From NCBI GenBank assembly GCA_016185145.1, contig JACPOB010000009.1:1-53205 (forward strand): a stretch of DNA of 53,205 nt. The letters are read 5' to 3'. The stretch is from Rhodospirillales bacterium. GTDB lineage: Bacteria > Pseudomonadota > Alphaproteobacteria > Reyranellales > Reyranellaceae. Positions 16,243 through 25,007 of this stretch are shown in pieces (position 1 is the first letter of the stretch; the number at the start of each line of letters is the position of its first letter). The translations under genes were made by a program, and so were the position numbers. A model generated the notes under the pieces. The model ran no database searches and was not told the DNA's origin. It worked only from the letters and a program-made list of their open reading frames with translations.

Positions 16243-16331
16243 GGCGGCGCTGCTTTGGCAAGTGGTTGCCATGGCGGCAAATCGCCGGGCCCTGCAACAT
16301 GCTGGAAACCCACACGTCGGTGCGACCGGCC
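16243..16331 (+). other. Remnant copy of the paaK-like gene's 5' end
   Basis: GGCGGCGCTGCTTTGGCAAG and, further on, CTGGAAACCCACACGTCGG match 17839-17950 (GGCGGGCGCTGCCTTGGCAAG and CTGGAAACCCGCACGCCGG), with the segment between them partly deleted. In the intact copy this is the intergenic region and the first codons of the paaK-like gene. The rest, 16332-16407, shows only a fragment (CCTCGCAGGTAGAG) that recurs at 13861. Confidence 0.6.
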
Positions 16332-16407
16332 CGAGTCGGCTCGATGCAATCGCCTCGCAGGTAGAGCGCCCCTCGCCGTGGCTGTGCAAAAGCAACGAAA
16401 GAGCGTG

Positions 16408-16438
16408 TTGACCTGACCCTCGGGGCCGGCCCCATAAG
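16408..16438 (+). promoter_or_regulatory. Promoter with 19-nt spacer, MerR-type
   Basis: TTGACC (16408-16413) and CATAAG (16433-16438) are separated by 19 nt, longer than the usual 17 and characteristic of promoters that MerR-family proteins untwist. The palindrome GGGGCCGGCCCC lies within the spacer. The start GTG of the MerR-like gene is 28 bp downstream, so autoregulation is likely. Confidence 0.55.
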
Positions 16439-16466
16439 GCGGCGGTCAGCAAGAACGAGGTGAATT

Positions 16467-17519
16467 GTGAGCAGCTCGACCGAATTCCTGAACCCGTCCG
16501 AAGCCGCCCGACGGCTTGGCATCTCGACCAAGGCTCTGCGGATCTACGAGCAGCGCGGCCTCATCACGCCGATCCGTAGCACGGCAGGATGGCGCGCCTA
16601 CGGTGCCGACGAGATGTCCCGCGCCACCGACATCGTCGCCTTGCGTGAGCTGGGCTTCAGCCTCGCGGAGATCGCCCGAGTGCTGAAGGGCGATCACCAG
16701 GTCCTGGAGCCCGCTTTGGCGGCCCATCAAGCGGCGCTCGAGGGACGACTGCGCGATCTTGGCCAGACGGTGGAGAAGGTTCGCGCGCTCCGAGACGATC
16801 TTGGTCGCGGCCAATCGCCGACCGTGGGCGACCTGGCGCGATTGCTGGGGCCTGGCTCCGGACTTCAGATCGCCTTCGACCTTCCCTGGCCGTGGGGCGG
16901 CGAGCGGTTCGAGCTGCGCGACATCCGTCCGCTGAACTACATCACCGGTCCGCTGGGCAGCGGCAAGACACGACTGGCGAGGCGCCTGGCCGAGACCCTG
17001 CCGGACGCGGCGTTCCTCGGTCTCGAACGGCTATCGGATGGAATCGCGCCGGCCCGGTCGCTGCTCGACGCCGACCCGATCCTCAAGTCGCGCGTCGATC
17101 GCGCCCTCGCGCGGCTCGTCGAGAATGGTGCCCGGGCGTCGGAGGCCCTGGTCGCGTTGCTGGTCGGGCTGGAATCGGACGGCCCGTCCATCCTGGTCAT
17201 CGACATGCTGGAGCAAGGGTTGAACAAGGCTTCCCAGGAGGCGCTGATCGCCGGGCTTCGCCGGCGTGGCCCCGGGGCGCGGCCGCTTTTCGTTCTCACG
17301 CGCTCGACCGCCATCCTGGATCTCGATGCCGTCGGCGCCGACGAGGCGATCATCCACTGCCCCGCCAATCACAGCGTGCCGCTTTGCGTCGCGCCTTATC
17401 CCGGCGCGCCGGGTTACGAGGCGCTGGCCTCCTGTCTGGCATCGCCCGATGTGCGGGCGCGAACCGAGGGCGTGATTGCGTGGCGGCCGACAGCGTCGGA
17501 AAGCCATGATCATTCGTGA
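16467..17519 (+). CDS. MerR-type regulator fused to a P-loop ATPase domain
   Basis: A 350-residue two-domain protein. Residues 8-80 form a MerR winged helix: LNPSEAARRLGISTKALRIYEQRGLI, then GWRAYGADEMSR and ALRELGFSLAEIARVL. Residues 85-125 are helical and would form the dimer coiled coil. From about 140 a nucleotide-binding domain follows: Walker A GPLGSGKTR (about 161-169), and a Walker B-like strand SILVIDMLEQG near 237-247. The effector domain is thus an ATPase instead of a metal or drug pocket. I recall MerR-ATPase fusions but no assigned function. It starts at GTG 16467 after GAGGTGAATT and has its own 19-nt-spaced promoter. It sits between two copies of a coiled-coil gene. Confidence 0.8.
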   Translation: MSSSTEFLNPSEAARRLGISTKALRIYEQRGLITPIRSTAGWRAYGADEMSRATDIVALRELGFSLAEIARVLKGDHQVLEPALAAHQAALEGRLRDLGQTVEKVRALRDDLGRGQSPTVGDLARLLGPGSGLQIAFDLPWPWGGERFELRDIRPLNYITGPLGSGKTRLARRLAETLPDAAFLGLERLSDGIAPARSLLDADPILKSRVDRALARLVENGARASEALVALLVGLESDGPSILVIDMLEQGLNKASQEALIAGLRRRGPGARPLFVLTRSTAILDLDAVGADEAIIHCPANHSVPLCVAPYPGAPGYEALASCLASPDVRARTEGVIAWRPTASESHDHS

Positions 17520-17592
17520 CGCCTACTAGCCGCGCAGATACAACTTTCGATTGATTGACCGTCACGCGACGCAGGCGTACCAAGAACAAATC

Positions 17593-17838
17593 ATGGCCGT
17601 CGATCCGACCAACCTCGTTCTTGAGCATTTGCGTGCACTGCGCTCGGAGTTCGATGGATTCAGGGCGGACATGCGTGACGTCAAAGGCCGTCTGACCTCG
17701 GTGGAGGTCTCTGTCGCCAATTTACGTGCCGAAGTGGCTAACCTGCACGGTGACTTTGCTGGTCAGTCGGGTCGCATCGACCGAGTCGAGACCAGACTGG
17801 AGCGGATCGAAAATCGACTGAGCCTGCGCGACGCCTGA
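17593..17838 (+). CDS. Small coiled-coil protein
   Basis: An 81-residue protein, MAVDPTNLVLEHLRALR..., almost entirely helical with heptad-like hydrophobic spacing through VEVSVANLRAEVANLHGDF and RIDRVETRLERIENRLSL, ending LRDA. Similar short proteins are widespread in alphaproteobacteria, sometimes near toxin genes; function unknown. The start at 17593 is chosen because the frameshifted paralogue at 16016 begins at the equivalent place; there is no good SD, and an upstream in-frame ATG at 17551 exists. It lies 68 bp before the paaK-like gene, and the pair is what was duplicated. Confidence 0.65.
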   Translation: MAVDPTNLVLEHLRALRSEFDGFRADMRDVKGRLTSVEVSVANLRAEVANLHGDFAGQSGRIDRVETRLERIENRLSLRDA

Positions 17839-17906
17839 GGCGGGCGCTGCCTTGGCAAGAGGGCGGCCCGGCGGCTACCGTGCCGCAAAGTCCGAGGGAA
17901 GCGCCC

Positions 17907-19142
17907 ATGTCCAAGCACTACGACACGCTGGAAACCCGCACGCCGGCCGAGCGCGAGAAGGCGCTGATGCAGGCCCTGCCGCAGCAGATCGCCCATGCCA
18001 AGGCCAACGCCCCGTTCTTCAAGGACTGGCTGAAGGACGTCGATGCCGCCACGGTGACTTCGCGCGAGGCGCTGGCCAGGCTGCCGGTGCTGCGCAAGTC
18101 CATGCTGAGCGAGGTGCAGAAGAAGAACCCGCCGATGGGTGGCCTTATAGCCGTCCCCATGAGCAAGGTGCGGCACGTCTTCATGTCGCCCGGCCCGATC
18201 TTTGAGATCGACACCGATGAGCCCGACTACTTCCGCGGTGCGCGGGCGATGTACGCCGGCGGGTTCCGGCCGGGTCACGTCGTCTACAACACCTTCTCCT
18301 ATCACCTGACTCCCGCCGGTATCATGATGGAATCGGCCTTGAGGGCGCTGGGTTGCGCCGTCGTACCGGGTGGTGTCGGCAACACCGAGCTGCAGCTCGA
18401 CGCCATCGCCGGCATCCGGCCGGATTGCTACGTCGGCACGCCGTCGTTCCTGAAGATCCTGATCGAGAAGGCGGCCGAGCTGAAAAAGGACATCTCCTCG
18501 CTGAAGCATGCCTTCGTCGGCGCCGAGGCGCTGCCGCCGTCGCTGCGCCAGATGTTCATCGACAAGGGCATGACCTGCCTGCAGAGCTACGGCACGGCTG
18601 ACGTCGGCACCATCGCCTACGAATCGGAGGCCATCCAGGGCATGACGGTCGACGAGGGCGTGATCGTCGAGATCGTGCGCCCGGGCACCGGCGATCCGGT
18701 GCCCGAGGGCGATGTCGGCGAGGTCGTGGTGACGACCTTCAACCGTGCCTATCCGCTGATCCGCTTCGGCACCGGCGACATGTCGGCGGTGCTGTCGGGC
18801 CCCAGCCCCTGCGGGCGCACCAACATGCGCATCAAGGGTTGGATGGGCCGCGCCGACCAGCGCACCAAGGTGCGCGGCATGTTCGTCGATCCGGAACAGA
18901 TCGCGGAGATTTCCAAGAAGCATCCCGGCCTCGGCCGCCTGCGGCTGGTGATCGACTGGGTCAACCAGGCCGACGTCATGACCCTCAAGGTCGAGGCGCC
19001 GTCGCCGTCGGCCGATCTCGAGAAAGCGATGGAAGGCACCATCCGCACCGTGTGCAAGGTCGGCGGCAAGGTCGAGTTCGCCGAGCCCGGCAGCCTGCCC
19101 AACGACGGCAAGGTGATCGACGACGTGCGCAAGTACACATGA
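17907..19142 (+). CDS. PaaK-like (phenylacetate-CoA ligase family) AMP-forming ligase
   Basis: A 411-residue adenylate-forming enzyme of the PaaK family, slightly shorter than PaaK itself (about 430-440). It shows the N-terminal ARxLPQQIAHAKANAPFFKDWL-like helix region, VVPGGVGNTELQLDAI, YVGTPSFLKIL, LKHAFVGAEALPPSLR and LQSYGTADVGTIAYE; the C-terminal domain starts near RIKGWMGRADQRTKVRGMFVDPEQI, as in PaaK. It would activate an aryl or acyl acid to its CoA thioester. In related clusters it directly follows livF. SD GAGGGA before ATG 17907; an upstream ATG at 17880 is less likely. Confidence 0.88.
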   Translation: MSKHYDTLETRTPAEREKALMQALPQQIAHAKANAPFFKDWLKDVDAATVTSREALARLPVLRKSMLSEVQKKNPPMGGLIAVPMSKVRHVFMSPGPIFEIDTDEPDYFRGARAMYAGGFRPGHVVYNTFSYHLTPAGIMMESALRALGCAVVPGGVGNTELQLDAIAGIRPDCYVGTPSFLKILIEKAAELKKDISSLKHAFVGAEALPPSLRQMFIDKGMTCLQSYGTADVGTIAYESEAIQGMTVDEGVIVEIVRPGTGDPVPEGDVGEVVVTTFNRAYPLIRFGTGDMSAVLSGPSPCGRTNMRIKGWMGRADQRTKVRGMFVDPEQIAEISKKHPGLGRLRLVIDWVNQADVMTLKVEAPSPSADLEKAMEGTIRTVCKVGGKVEFAEPGSLPNDGKVIDDVRKYT

Positions 19143-19153
19143 GCTTCGGACTC

Positions 19154-19219
19154 TTCCGGACCGCGCGCATCCTGCGCGCTCATGAATCATGAGGCGCGCA
19201 GGATGCGCGCGGTCCGGAA
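19154..19219. repeat. Palindromic element, family A, copy 3
   Basis: Inverted repeat from TTCCGGACCGCGCGCATCC to its complement, with TCATGA-ATCATGA at the centre; arms match copy 2 at 7806-7873 closely. It lies between the convergent paaK-like gene and the serine hydrolase gene, a position suited to bidirectional termination. Confidence 0.88.
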
Positions 19220-19230
19220 AACATGATCCT

Positions 19231-20403
19231 TCAGTAGCCCTTCGCCGCTGCCCGCACGGCATTGAGGAAGGCGCTGCGCGCGACGAACAGGTCGCGGCCC
19301 ACCGCGGTGGGCCAGGCCGAATTGAGGACGATCACCAGCCGTTCGTCGGGAATGATGCTGATCGACTGACCGAAGATGCCGGACGCCTGGTAGGCGCCGC
19401 CCTGGCCGAGCCACCAGAAATACCCGTAGCCCGCCGGCGGCGCGCCGTCGGTGATCTGGCGTGACGTCGCCTGCGCGATCCATCCGTCAGGCAGGATCTG
19501 CCGGCCCTGCGCCACGCCGCCGTCGAGCATGAATTGGCCGATGCGGGCATAGTCGCCCACCGTCATGGACATGCAGCAGCCGCCGCGCTCGTGGCCCGCG
19601 ATGTCAGTCAACCAAGTCGCGTCGCGCTCCATGCCGTAGGCCTGCCACAGCTTCTCGGAGGCGTACTGCGACAGCGACTTGGCAACCGCATTGGACAAGA
19701 GGATGCCGGCAAGATCGGTCTCGCCGGTGTTGTAGTGGAACTTCGTGCCGGGCTCGTTGGCCCGCGGCAGGGCCTTCATGTAGCTCACGATCGGGTTGAC
19801 GCCGGGCTCCAGGATCGTGCTGCCGGCGCGGGCGACGTCGGAATTGGGATCGGCATAATCCTCGTTCCACTTCACGCCCGAGCTCATGGTCAGCAGGTTG
19901 CGCACGGTCACGCCGTCGTAGGCCGAACCCTTGAGCTCGGGGATGTAGGACGTCACCTGATCGTCGACCGACTTGATCTTGCCGTCCTTGATGGCCGCGC
20001 CGACCAGCGTGGAGGTGATCGACTTGGTGACCGAGAAGGAGATCCAGCGGTCCTCGGGCTTGCGGCCGAGCCCGTAGCGCTCGAGCAGCACCTTGCCGTC
20101 CTTCACCACCATGAGGCCCGAGACGTTGTAGGCCTTCATGTAGTCTTCGACCGTCCAGCTCTTCTCGCCCTGGCTGTAGCTGAGGCTGCCCATGGTGCGG
20201 TCCGCCTTTGGCAGCGGACGGACGGTGTCGCCGCGCTTGACCGTCGCGCTGTGATAGACGGTCTCGATCGCGGGATACCACTCGGTCTGCTGCTCGAGCG
20301 TCCAGCGCAGGAGGCTGGGCGTCCCGGGCCGGAGGCTCTGCGCGCTTGCCACGCCGGCGGCCAGAACAGCCAGCGCTGCAAACACCCCGATCGTCCTGCG
20401 CAT
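19231..20403 (-). CDS. Exported serine hydrolase, beta-lactamase (class C-like) family
   Basis: A 390-residue protein with a signal peptide (MRRTIGVFAALAVLAAGVASAQ). The active-site SxxK is SVTK with Ser124 and Lys127; the YxN-type element is HYNTGETDLAG near 233. Later blocks DYARIGQFMLDGGVAQG, LPDGWIAQAT and YGYFWWLGQGGAYQASGIFGQ are typical of EstB/6-aminohexanoate-dimer-hydrolase-like members of the beta-lactamase superfamily. It probably hydrolyses an ester or amide in the periplasm; true beta-lactam resistance is not implied. It is monocistronic, with a repeat at its 3' side. Confidence 0.88.
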   Translation of the reverse strand: MRRTIGVFAALAVLAAGVASAQSLRPGTPSLLRWTLEQQTEWYPAIETVYHSATVKRGDTVRPLPKADRTMGSLSYSQGEKSWTVEDYMKAYNVSGLMVVKDGKVLLERYGLGRKPEDRWISFSVTKSITSTLVGAAIKDGKIKSVDDQVTSYIPELKGSAYDGVTVRNLLTMSSGVKWNEDYADPNSDVARAGSTILEPGVNPIVSYMKALPRANEPGTKFHYNTGETDLAGILLSNAVAKSLSQYASEKLWQAYGMERDATWLTDIAGHERGGCCMSMTVGDYARIGQFMLDGGVAQGRQILPDGWIAQATSRQITDGAPPAGYGYFWWLGQGGAYQASGIFGQSISIIPDERLVIVLNSAWPTAVGRDLFVARSAFLNAVRAAAKGY

Positions 20404-20471
20404 GAGCGCCTCCCGTCCAGGCGGACGAGCTTGTCAGGCGACAGGGCGGACGGCAACGCGGCCGCCGGCCG

Positions 20472-21476
20472 TCAGTTGACGTCGAGCTTCAGCCCTTCCT
20501 TGTCGATCACGCCCTTCCACAAGGCGATCTGGGCGTTCACGAACTTGTCGAACTCGGCGGGCGTGCCGTAGGCGGGGAAGCCCGCCATCTGCGCGAACTT
20601 CTCCTTGGTCTTGGGATCGTCCAGCCAGGCCTTCATCTGGGCGTTCAACGAGTCGATCACCGGCTTGGGTGTCGCGGACGGCAGGAACACGCCGAACCAG
20701 GTCGACACGTCGAACGGCTTCAGCTCGGGCATGGTCTCGCAGATCGGCACGAGCTCGGGCGTGAGCGGATTGCGCTGCGCCGAGGTGATGCCGAGCGCCC
20801 GGAGCTTGCCCGCGCGCACGAACTCGATGCTGCTGGTGAGGTTGTCGAAGAAGAACTGGGTCACCCCCGCCATCAGGTCCTGCAGGGCCGGCGCCGCGCC
20901 GCGGTAGGGGATGTGCTCGGCCTTGGTGCCGGTGAGCTGAAGGAACCAGGCGCCCGACAGGTGCGGCGACTGGCCGGTGCCGGACGAGGCGTAGGATGCC
21001 TTGCCGTTCTGCGCCTTCAGCCAAGCGACGAACTCCGGCACCGTCTTGGCCGGCACCGAGGGATGCACCACCAGCACGTTGGGCGCCGTGATGACACAGG
21101 ACACCGGCGCCAGGTTCTGCGGCCCGTAGGGCATGTTGCGGTAGAGCGAGTAGGCGATCGACTGCGGGCCGATGTTGCCCATCAGGGCGGTGTAGCCGTC
21201 GGCTGGCGCCTTCACGACCTCGGTGGACCCGATCACGCCGCCGGCGCCCGACTTGTTGTCGACCACGCAGGACTGGCCCCAGGCCTGCTGCAGGTACTGG
21301 GCCATCAGGCGGGCGACGATGTCGGTCGTGCCACCCGGCGCCGCCGGGACGATGATCTTCACGGTCTGGCTCGGCTTCCACGAGCCGTCGGCGGCGGCGG
21401 CACGCGGCAACAGATTGGCCACCGGCAGAATGGTCGCAGCGGCCATGGCCGTGCGGCGGGAAAGCAGGCGTTTCAC
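20472..21476 (-). CDS. Bug/TctC-type periplasmic substrate-binding protein
   Basis: A 334-residue Bug-family receptor. The N-terminus MKRLLSRRTAMAAATIL has a twin-arginine-like start and hydrophobic core. The mature part contains KIIVPAAPGGTTDIVARLMAQYLQQ (ligand-pocket loop), CVVDNKSGAGGVIGSTEVVKAPADGYT, and HIPYRGAAPALQDLMAGVTQFFFDN, all diagnostic. Bug proteins bind carboxylates such as citrate or aromatic acids and usually feed TctAB transporters; no tctAB genes are present here, so it is an orphan. It is divergent from the methyltransferase gene at 21624. Confidence 0.92.
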   Translation of the reverse strand: MKRLLSRRTAMAAATILPVANLLPRAAAADGSWKPSQTVKIIVPAAPGGTTDIVARLMAQYLQQAWGQSCVVDNKSGAGGVIGSTEVVKAPADGYTALMGNIGPQSIAYSLYRNMPYGPQNLAPVSCVITAPNVLVVHPSVPAKTVPEFVAWLKAQNGKASYASSGTGQSPHLSGAWFLQLTGTKAEHIPYRGAAPALQDLMAGVTQFFFDNLTSSIEFVRAGKLRALGITSAQRNPLTPELVPICETMPELKPFDVSTWFGVFLPSATPKPVIDSLNAQMKAWLDDPKTKEKFAQMAGFPAYGTPAEFDKFVNAQIALWKGVIDKEGLKLDVN

Positions 21477-21623
21477 GGGTTTCCTCGTTGTTCATTAAAT
21501 ATTGTTGAGGTCTCCCGTAACACGCGCGCACTGGCAAATCCGCCACAATTCCCGTATCAATTCGTTGTGCGGATGCCCCCGGTTTCCCCTCGTCCAAATG
21601 GGGTCCGCGCCAAGGAGGATATA

Positions 21624-22496
21624 TTGAAGAGACGCACCTTCGTCTCCGGCAGCGCGGCGCTGGCTGCCGCCGGTTTTGCTTCGACCGCCGTCCAGGCGGC
21701 GAGCATCAAGCCCTACAGCTGGGATCTCAATCCGCCGACCGACACGCGCGAGAATTTCATCGCCTGGGGCAAGGCCCGCGGCGAGGATCCGGTGTTCCTC
21801 GGCCAGCGCTGGGACCGCTTCCAGGCCCTGGTCCGCAACAAGGACATCTGGGGGCAGGCGACCATCCGCGCCTTCCTGCTGACGCCGCGCGAGGAGTTTT
21901 CGGCGATCAACCCGGCGATCCACAAGCGCGCCTACGAGCACGCCTTCCTCGATATCGGCTACGGCGTGACCATGTCCGGGCCGCACGTCCAGGGCCGCAT
22001 GACCAACGTGATCGACGTCAAGCGCGGCGAGAAGGTGCTGGAGATCGGCACCGGGTCGGGCGTGCAGTCGGCCTACATCGCCAACCTGACCGAGAACGCC
22101 TACACGATCGAGATCATCGCGCCGCTGGCGGCCCGCACCCGCGGGCTCTACGACAAGCTGATCGAGAAGGGCTACACCGAGTTCAAGCACATCAAGACCA
22201 AGGCGGCCGACGGCTACTATGGCTGGGAAGAGGCGGCGCCCTTCGACAAGATCATCGTGACCTGTGGCATCGACCACGTGCCGCCGCCGCTGCTGCAGCA
22301 GCTGAAGTCGGGCGGCCTGATGGTGATCCCGGTCGGCCCGCCGGGCGCGCAGCGCGTGCTCAAGGTCACCAAGACCCAGGGCGCCGACGGTTCGATCACC
22401 ACGAGCCGCGAGGACATCTACGGCGGCAAGATCGTGCCATTCGTGCCCTTCACCAAGATGGAAGGCGACAAGATCGTCGGTACGCATAACCGCTGA
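21624..22496 (+). CDS. Exported protein-L-isoaspartate O-methyltransferase-like protein
   Basis: A 290-residue PCMT-family methyltransferase with an unusual Tat-like signal (MKRRTFVSGSAALAAAGFAST...VQAAS). Motif I is VLEIGTGSGVQSAYIA; PHVQGRMTNVIDVKRGEK precedes it, as the MISQPYIVA-type region does in Pcm. Later blocks are FDKIIVTCGIDHVPPPLLQQL and LKSGGLMVIPVG. Most Pcm enzymes are cytosolic and shorter (about 210), so the extra 70-residue N-terminal part and the export signal are odd; S-adenosylmethionine is not expected in the periplasm. Start is TTG 21624, with AAGGAGG five bases upstream; no ATG fits the signal peptide. Confidence 0.8.
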   Translation: MKRRTFVSGSAALAAAGFASTAVQAASIKPYSWDLNPPTDTRENFIAWGKARGEDPVFLGQRWDRFQALVRNKDIWGQATIRAFLLTPREEFSAINPAIHKRAYEHAFLDIGYGVTMSGPHVQGRMTNVIDVKRGEKVLEIGTGSGVQSAYIANLTENAYTIEIIAPLAARTRGLYDKLIEKGYTEFKHIKTKAADGYYGWEEAAPFDKIIVTCGIDHVPPPLLQQLKSGGLMVIPVGPPGAQRVLKVTKTQGADGSITTSREDIYGGKIVPFVPFTKMEGDKIVGTHNR

Positions 22497-22507
22497 CGTG
22501 CTGATAC

Positions 22508-22565
22508 GGAGCGCGGACCTCCAGGTCCGCTCATGAATGAGTGCGGACCTGGAGGTCCGCACTCC
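22508..22565. repeat. Palindromic element, family A variant, copy 4
   Basis: GGAGCGCGGACCTCCAGGTC returns as its complement through GGACCTGGAGGTCCGCACTCC, with TCATGAATGA in the middle. Two mismatches between arms. The GGAGCGCGGA start links it to the copy inside hyuA (42962), while the TCATGA centre links it to copies 1-3. Confidence 0.85.
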
Positions 22566-22591
22566 CAATAAGACCGAAACGGAGTCCCCCC

Positions 22592-25007
22592 TTGACCGTC
22601 ACGGTCGATCTCGACAATCGCCCGCCGCTTTCCTTCTATCTGTCCGTAGGCCTGGTCGCCGGCAGCATCATTGCGCTGCAGATCGGCATCATGCGCGTGT
22701 TCTCCGTCGGCAGCTGGGCGCATTTCGGCTCGCTGGTGGTGAGCCTCGCCATGTTCGGCTTCGGCCTCACCAGCGCCGTGATGTGCGTCGGCAAAGGCTG
22801 GTTCGAACGCCACTGGGAAGGCTCGGTCAAGGGCGCGCTGCTGGCCTTCGGGCCGCTGATGGTGGTGTGCAACCTCGCCGCCCAGCAGGTGCCGTTCAAC
22901 GCCATCTTCCTGGTGTCGGACCCGATGCAGAAGTGGCGCCTGTTCGCCAACTTCGTGCTCTACTTCCTGCCGTTCCTGGCGGGCGCGCTCTATCTCGGCG
23001 TCGTCTTCCTCAAGGCGCGCAAGAGCTTCAACCGCGTCTATTTCGCCGATCTCGTCGGTTCGGGCCTGTGCGGTCTCTCCGTGCTGCTCGCCATGTATTA
23101 CTTCCGCCCGGACGACCTGATCATGGCGCCGTTGCTGTTGTGGCTGGCGGGCGGCATCCTGTGGTTCGTGGCGCTGGGCGACCGGCGCGGCACCCTGGCC
23201 ATCGTCGTCGTGGCGATCGTGTCGGCCGCCGTGCACTACACGGCGCCGGGCGTGCTCGGCATCCCCAAGCTCGCGGTGTCGGACTACAAGGGCGTCAGCT
23301 ACGCCCGCAAGTTCCCCGACAACCAGCGCACCTACGAGCGCGCCTCGCCGTTCGGTTACCTCGAGGTCTACTCCAGCTCCTACCTGCACTTCGCGCCGGG
23401 CCTGTCGGACAACGCCGCGTTCAATCTGAAGAAGATGCCGTCGAACGCCTATCTCGGCCTCTATATCGATTCCGAAGGGCCGTCGGGCATCATCAAGGAC
23501 CTGCCGGCCGACGAGACGGCGTACTTCAAGTACCTGCCGATGGTGTACCCCTACCTGCTCAAGAAGGACCCGAACACCTTCGTCGTGCAGTTCGGCGGCG
23601 GCATCTCGACCGCGGTGGCGCTGAAGTCGGGCTCCGAGCACGTCACCGTGGCCGAGGGCAATCCCGCCATCCTGACGGCGTTCCGCGAGGACAAGGGCCT
23701 GCGCGACTTCACCGGCGACATCCTGAACAACCCCAAGGTCTCCGTCATCGATTATGACGGCCGCCTCTATCTCGCTCACACCAAGAACCGCTACGACATC
23801 ATCGACCTGTCGCTGGCCGATTCGGCCGGGCTGTCGAGCCCGGGCGGCTTCTCCATCGTCGAGAAGTATTCCTATAGCCGCGAGGCGATGAGCGCCTACA
23901 TGCGCGCGCTGAAGCCGGGCGGCATCCTGTCGGTGACGCTGTGGAACAAGGAAGAGCCGCCCAAGTCGGTGCTGAAGCTCTACGCCACCATGGTGGCCGC
24001 GGCGCGTGACGTCGAAGGCGCCGACGTTGCCAAGGATTTCTACGTCGCCTCGGCATACCTCTCGACCGCGACCGTGCTGTTCAAGCGAGGCGGCTTCACG
24101 CCCGAGGAGATCGAGCAGCTCAACGCCCACACCAAGGCGATGTCCTTCGATGCCATCTACTATCCGGGCATCAAGGTCGACACAGCCGACCTGAAGCAGA
24201 TCCTGCAGGACTATCACGACCAGTTCTTCTTTGCCGGCGCGCCGGCCGATCCGACCGCCCCGGCCGAGACCGAGCCCAACGACAAGCCGCCGCCGGGCCT
24301 GGAGACGACGACCACCGACGGCAAGACCGAGGTCAAGGATGACGGACCGCCGACACCGCGCGTGCCCGCCACCGTGCTCGGCCGGCTGGCCTGGCACTAT
24401 CTGATCAACGGCGGCTGGGAGAAGGTGGCGGACGAATATGTCTTCGACAGCCGAGTGCTGACCAACCACCAGCCCTACTTCGCCGCCTACATCAAGGTGA
24501 AGGACCTCTTGAAGTTCACCGACCGGCTCGAGCTGGTGCAGGACGAGTGGGGCTATCTGCTCTTGTGGGCGACGCTCGGCATCGCCGCCGTCTTCGCCCT
24601 CACGCTGGTGCTGTTCCCGCTGATCTTCGGCTGGCGCACCATCTTCAGCCGCTATCCCGGCAAGTTCGGGACGATGATCTATTTCCTCTGCCTGGGGCTG
24701 GGCTACATCATCGTCGAGGTGGGCATGATCTCCCACTTCATCCTGGCGCTTTCCAACGCCACGGTGTCGGCCTCGGTGCTGATCACCGGCATGCTGGTCT
24801 TCTCCGGCATCGGCAGCTTCTTCTCCGAGCGCTTCCTTCTCGGTGATCGGCGCCGCCCTGGTGCCGATCGTGGCGACGAGCTTCGGCCTCCCCGCCGTGG
24901 TGCTGGTCGGCGCCGTCGCCTATCTCGTGGCCCTGCCGGCGTTCTTCTCTGTGCTGATGCCGCTCAAGCCCCAGGTGATGGGAGCGGGGCGGCCTGCGGC
25001 GGCGTGA
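22592..25007 (+). CDS. Polytopic membrane protein with spermidine-synthase-like methyltransferase domain (frameshifted near the 3' end)
   Basis: About 805 residues once repaired. Residues 12-225 hold six to seven TM helices, followed by a soluble domain with a Rossmann-like motif VVQFGGGISTAVAL near 330-343, GNPAILTAF and LKPGGILSVTLWNKEE near 440; this resembles spermidine/spermine-synthase-type methyltransferases. From 652 on more TM helices follow. The frame breaks at about 24838 (CTTCCTTCTCGG): the continuing frame encodes SVIGAALVPIVATSFGLPA and stops at 25007. Unrepaired, the frame runs into the next gene as one 1146-residue ORF. Start is TTG 22592 after GGAG. Substrate unknown; bacterial membrane homologues are often linked to polyamine-like or export functions. 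Confidence 0.75.

Noticed and set aside
19231..20403. Beta-lactam resistance gene
   Set aside because: The SxxK and YxN-like motifs place it in the broad serine hydrolase superfamily; the rest resembles esterase/amidohydrolase members.
22418..24736. A 772-codon minus-strand open frame opposite the membrane methyltransferase
   Set aside because: Antisense shadow: no domain, repetitive Glu/His/Arg composition, while the plus-strand protein has clear motifs.
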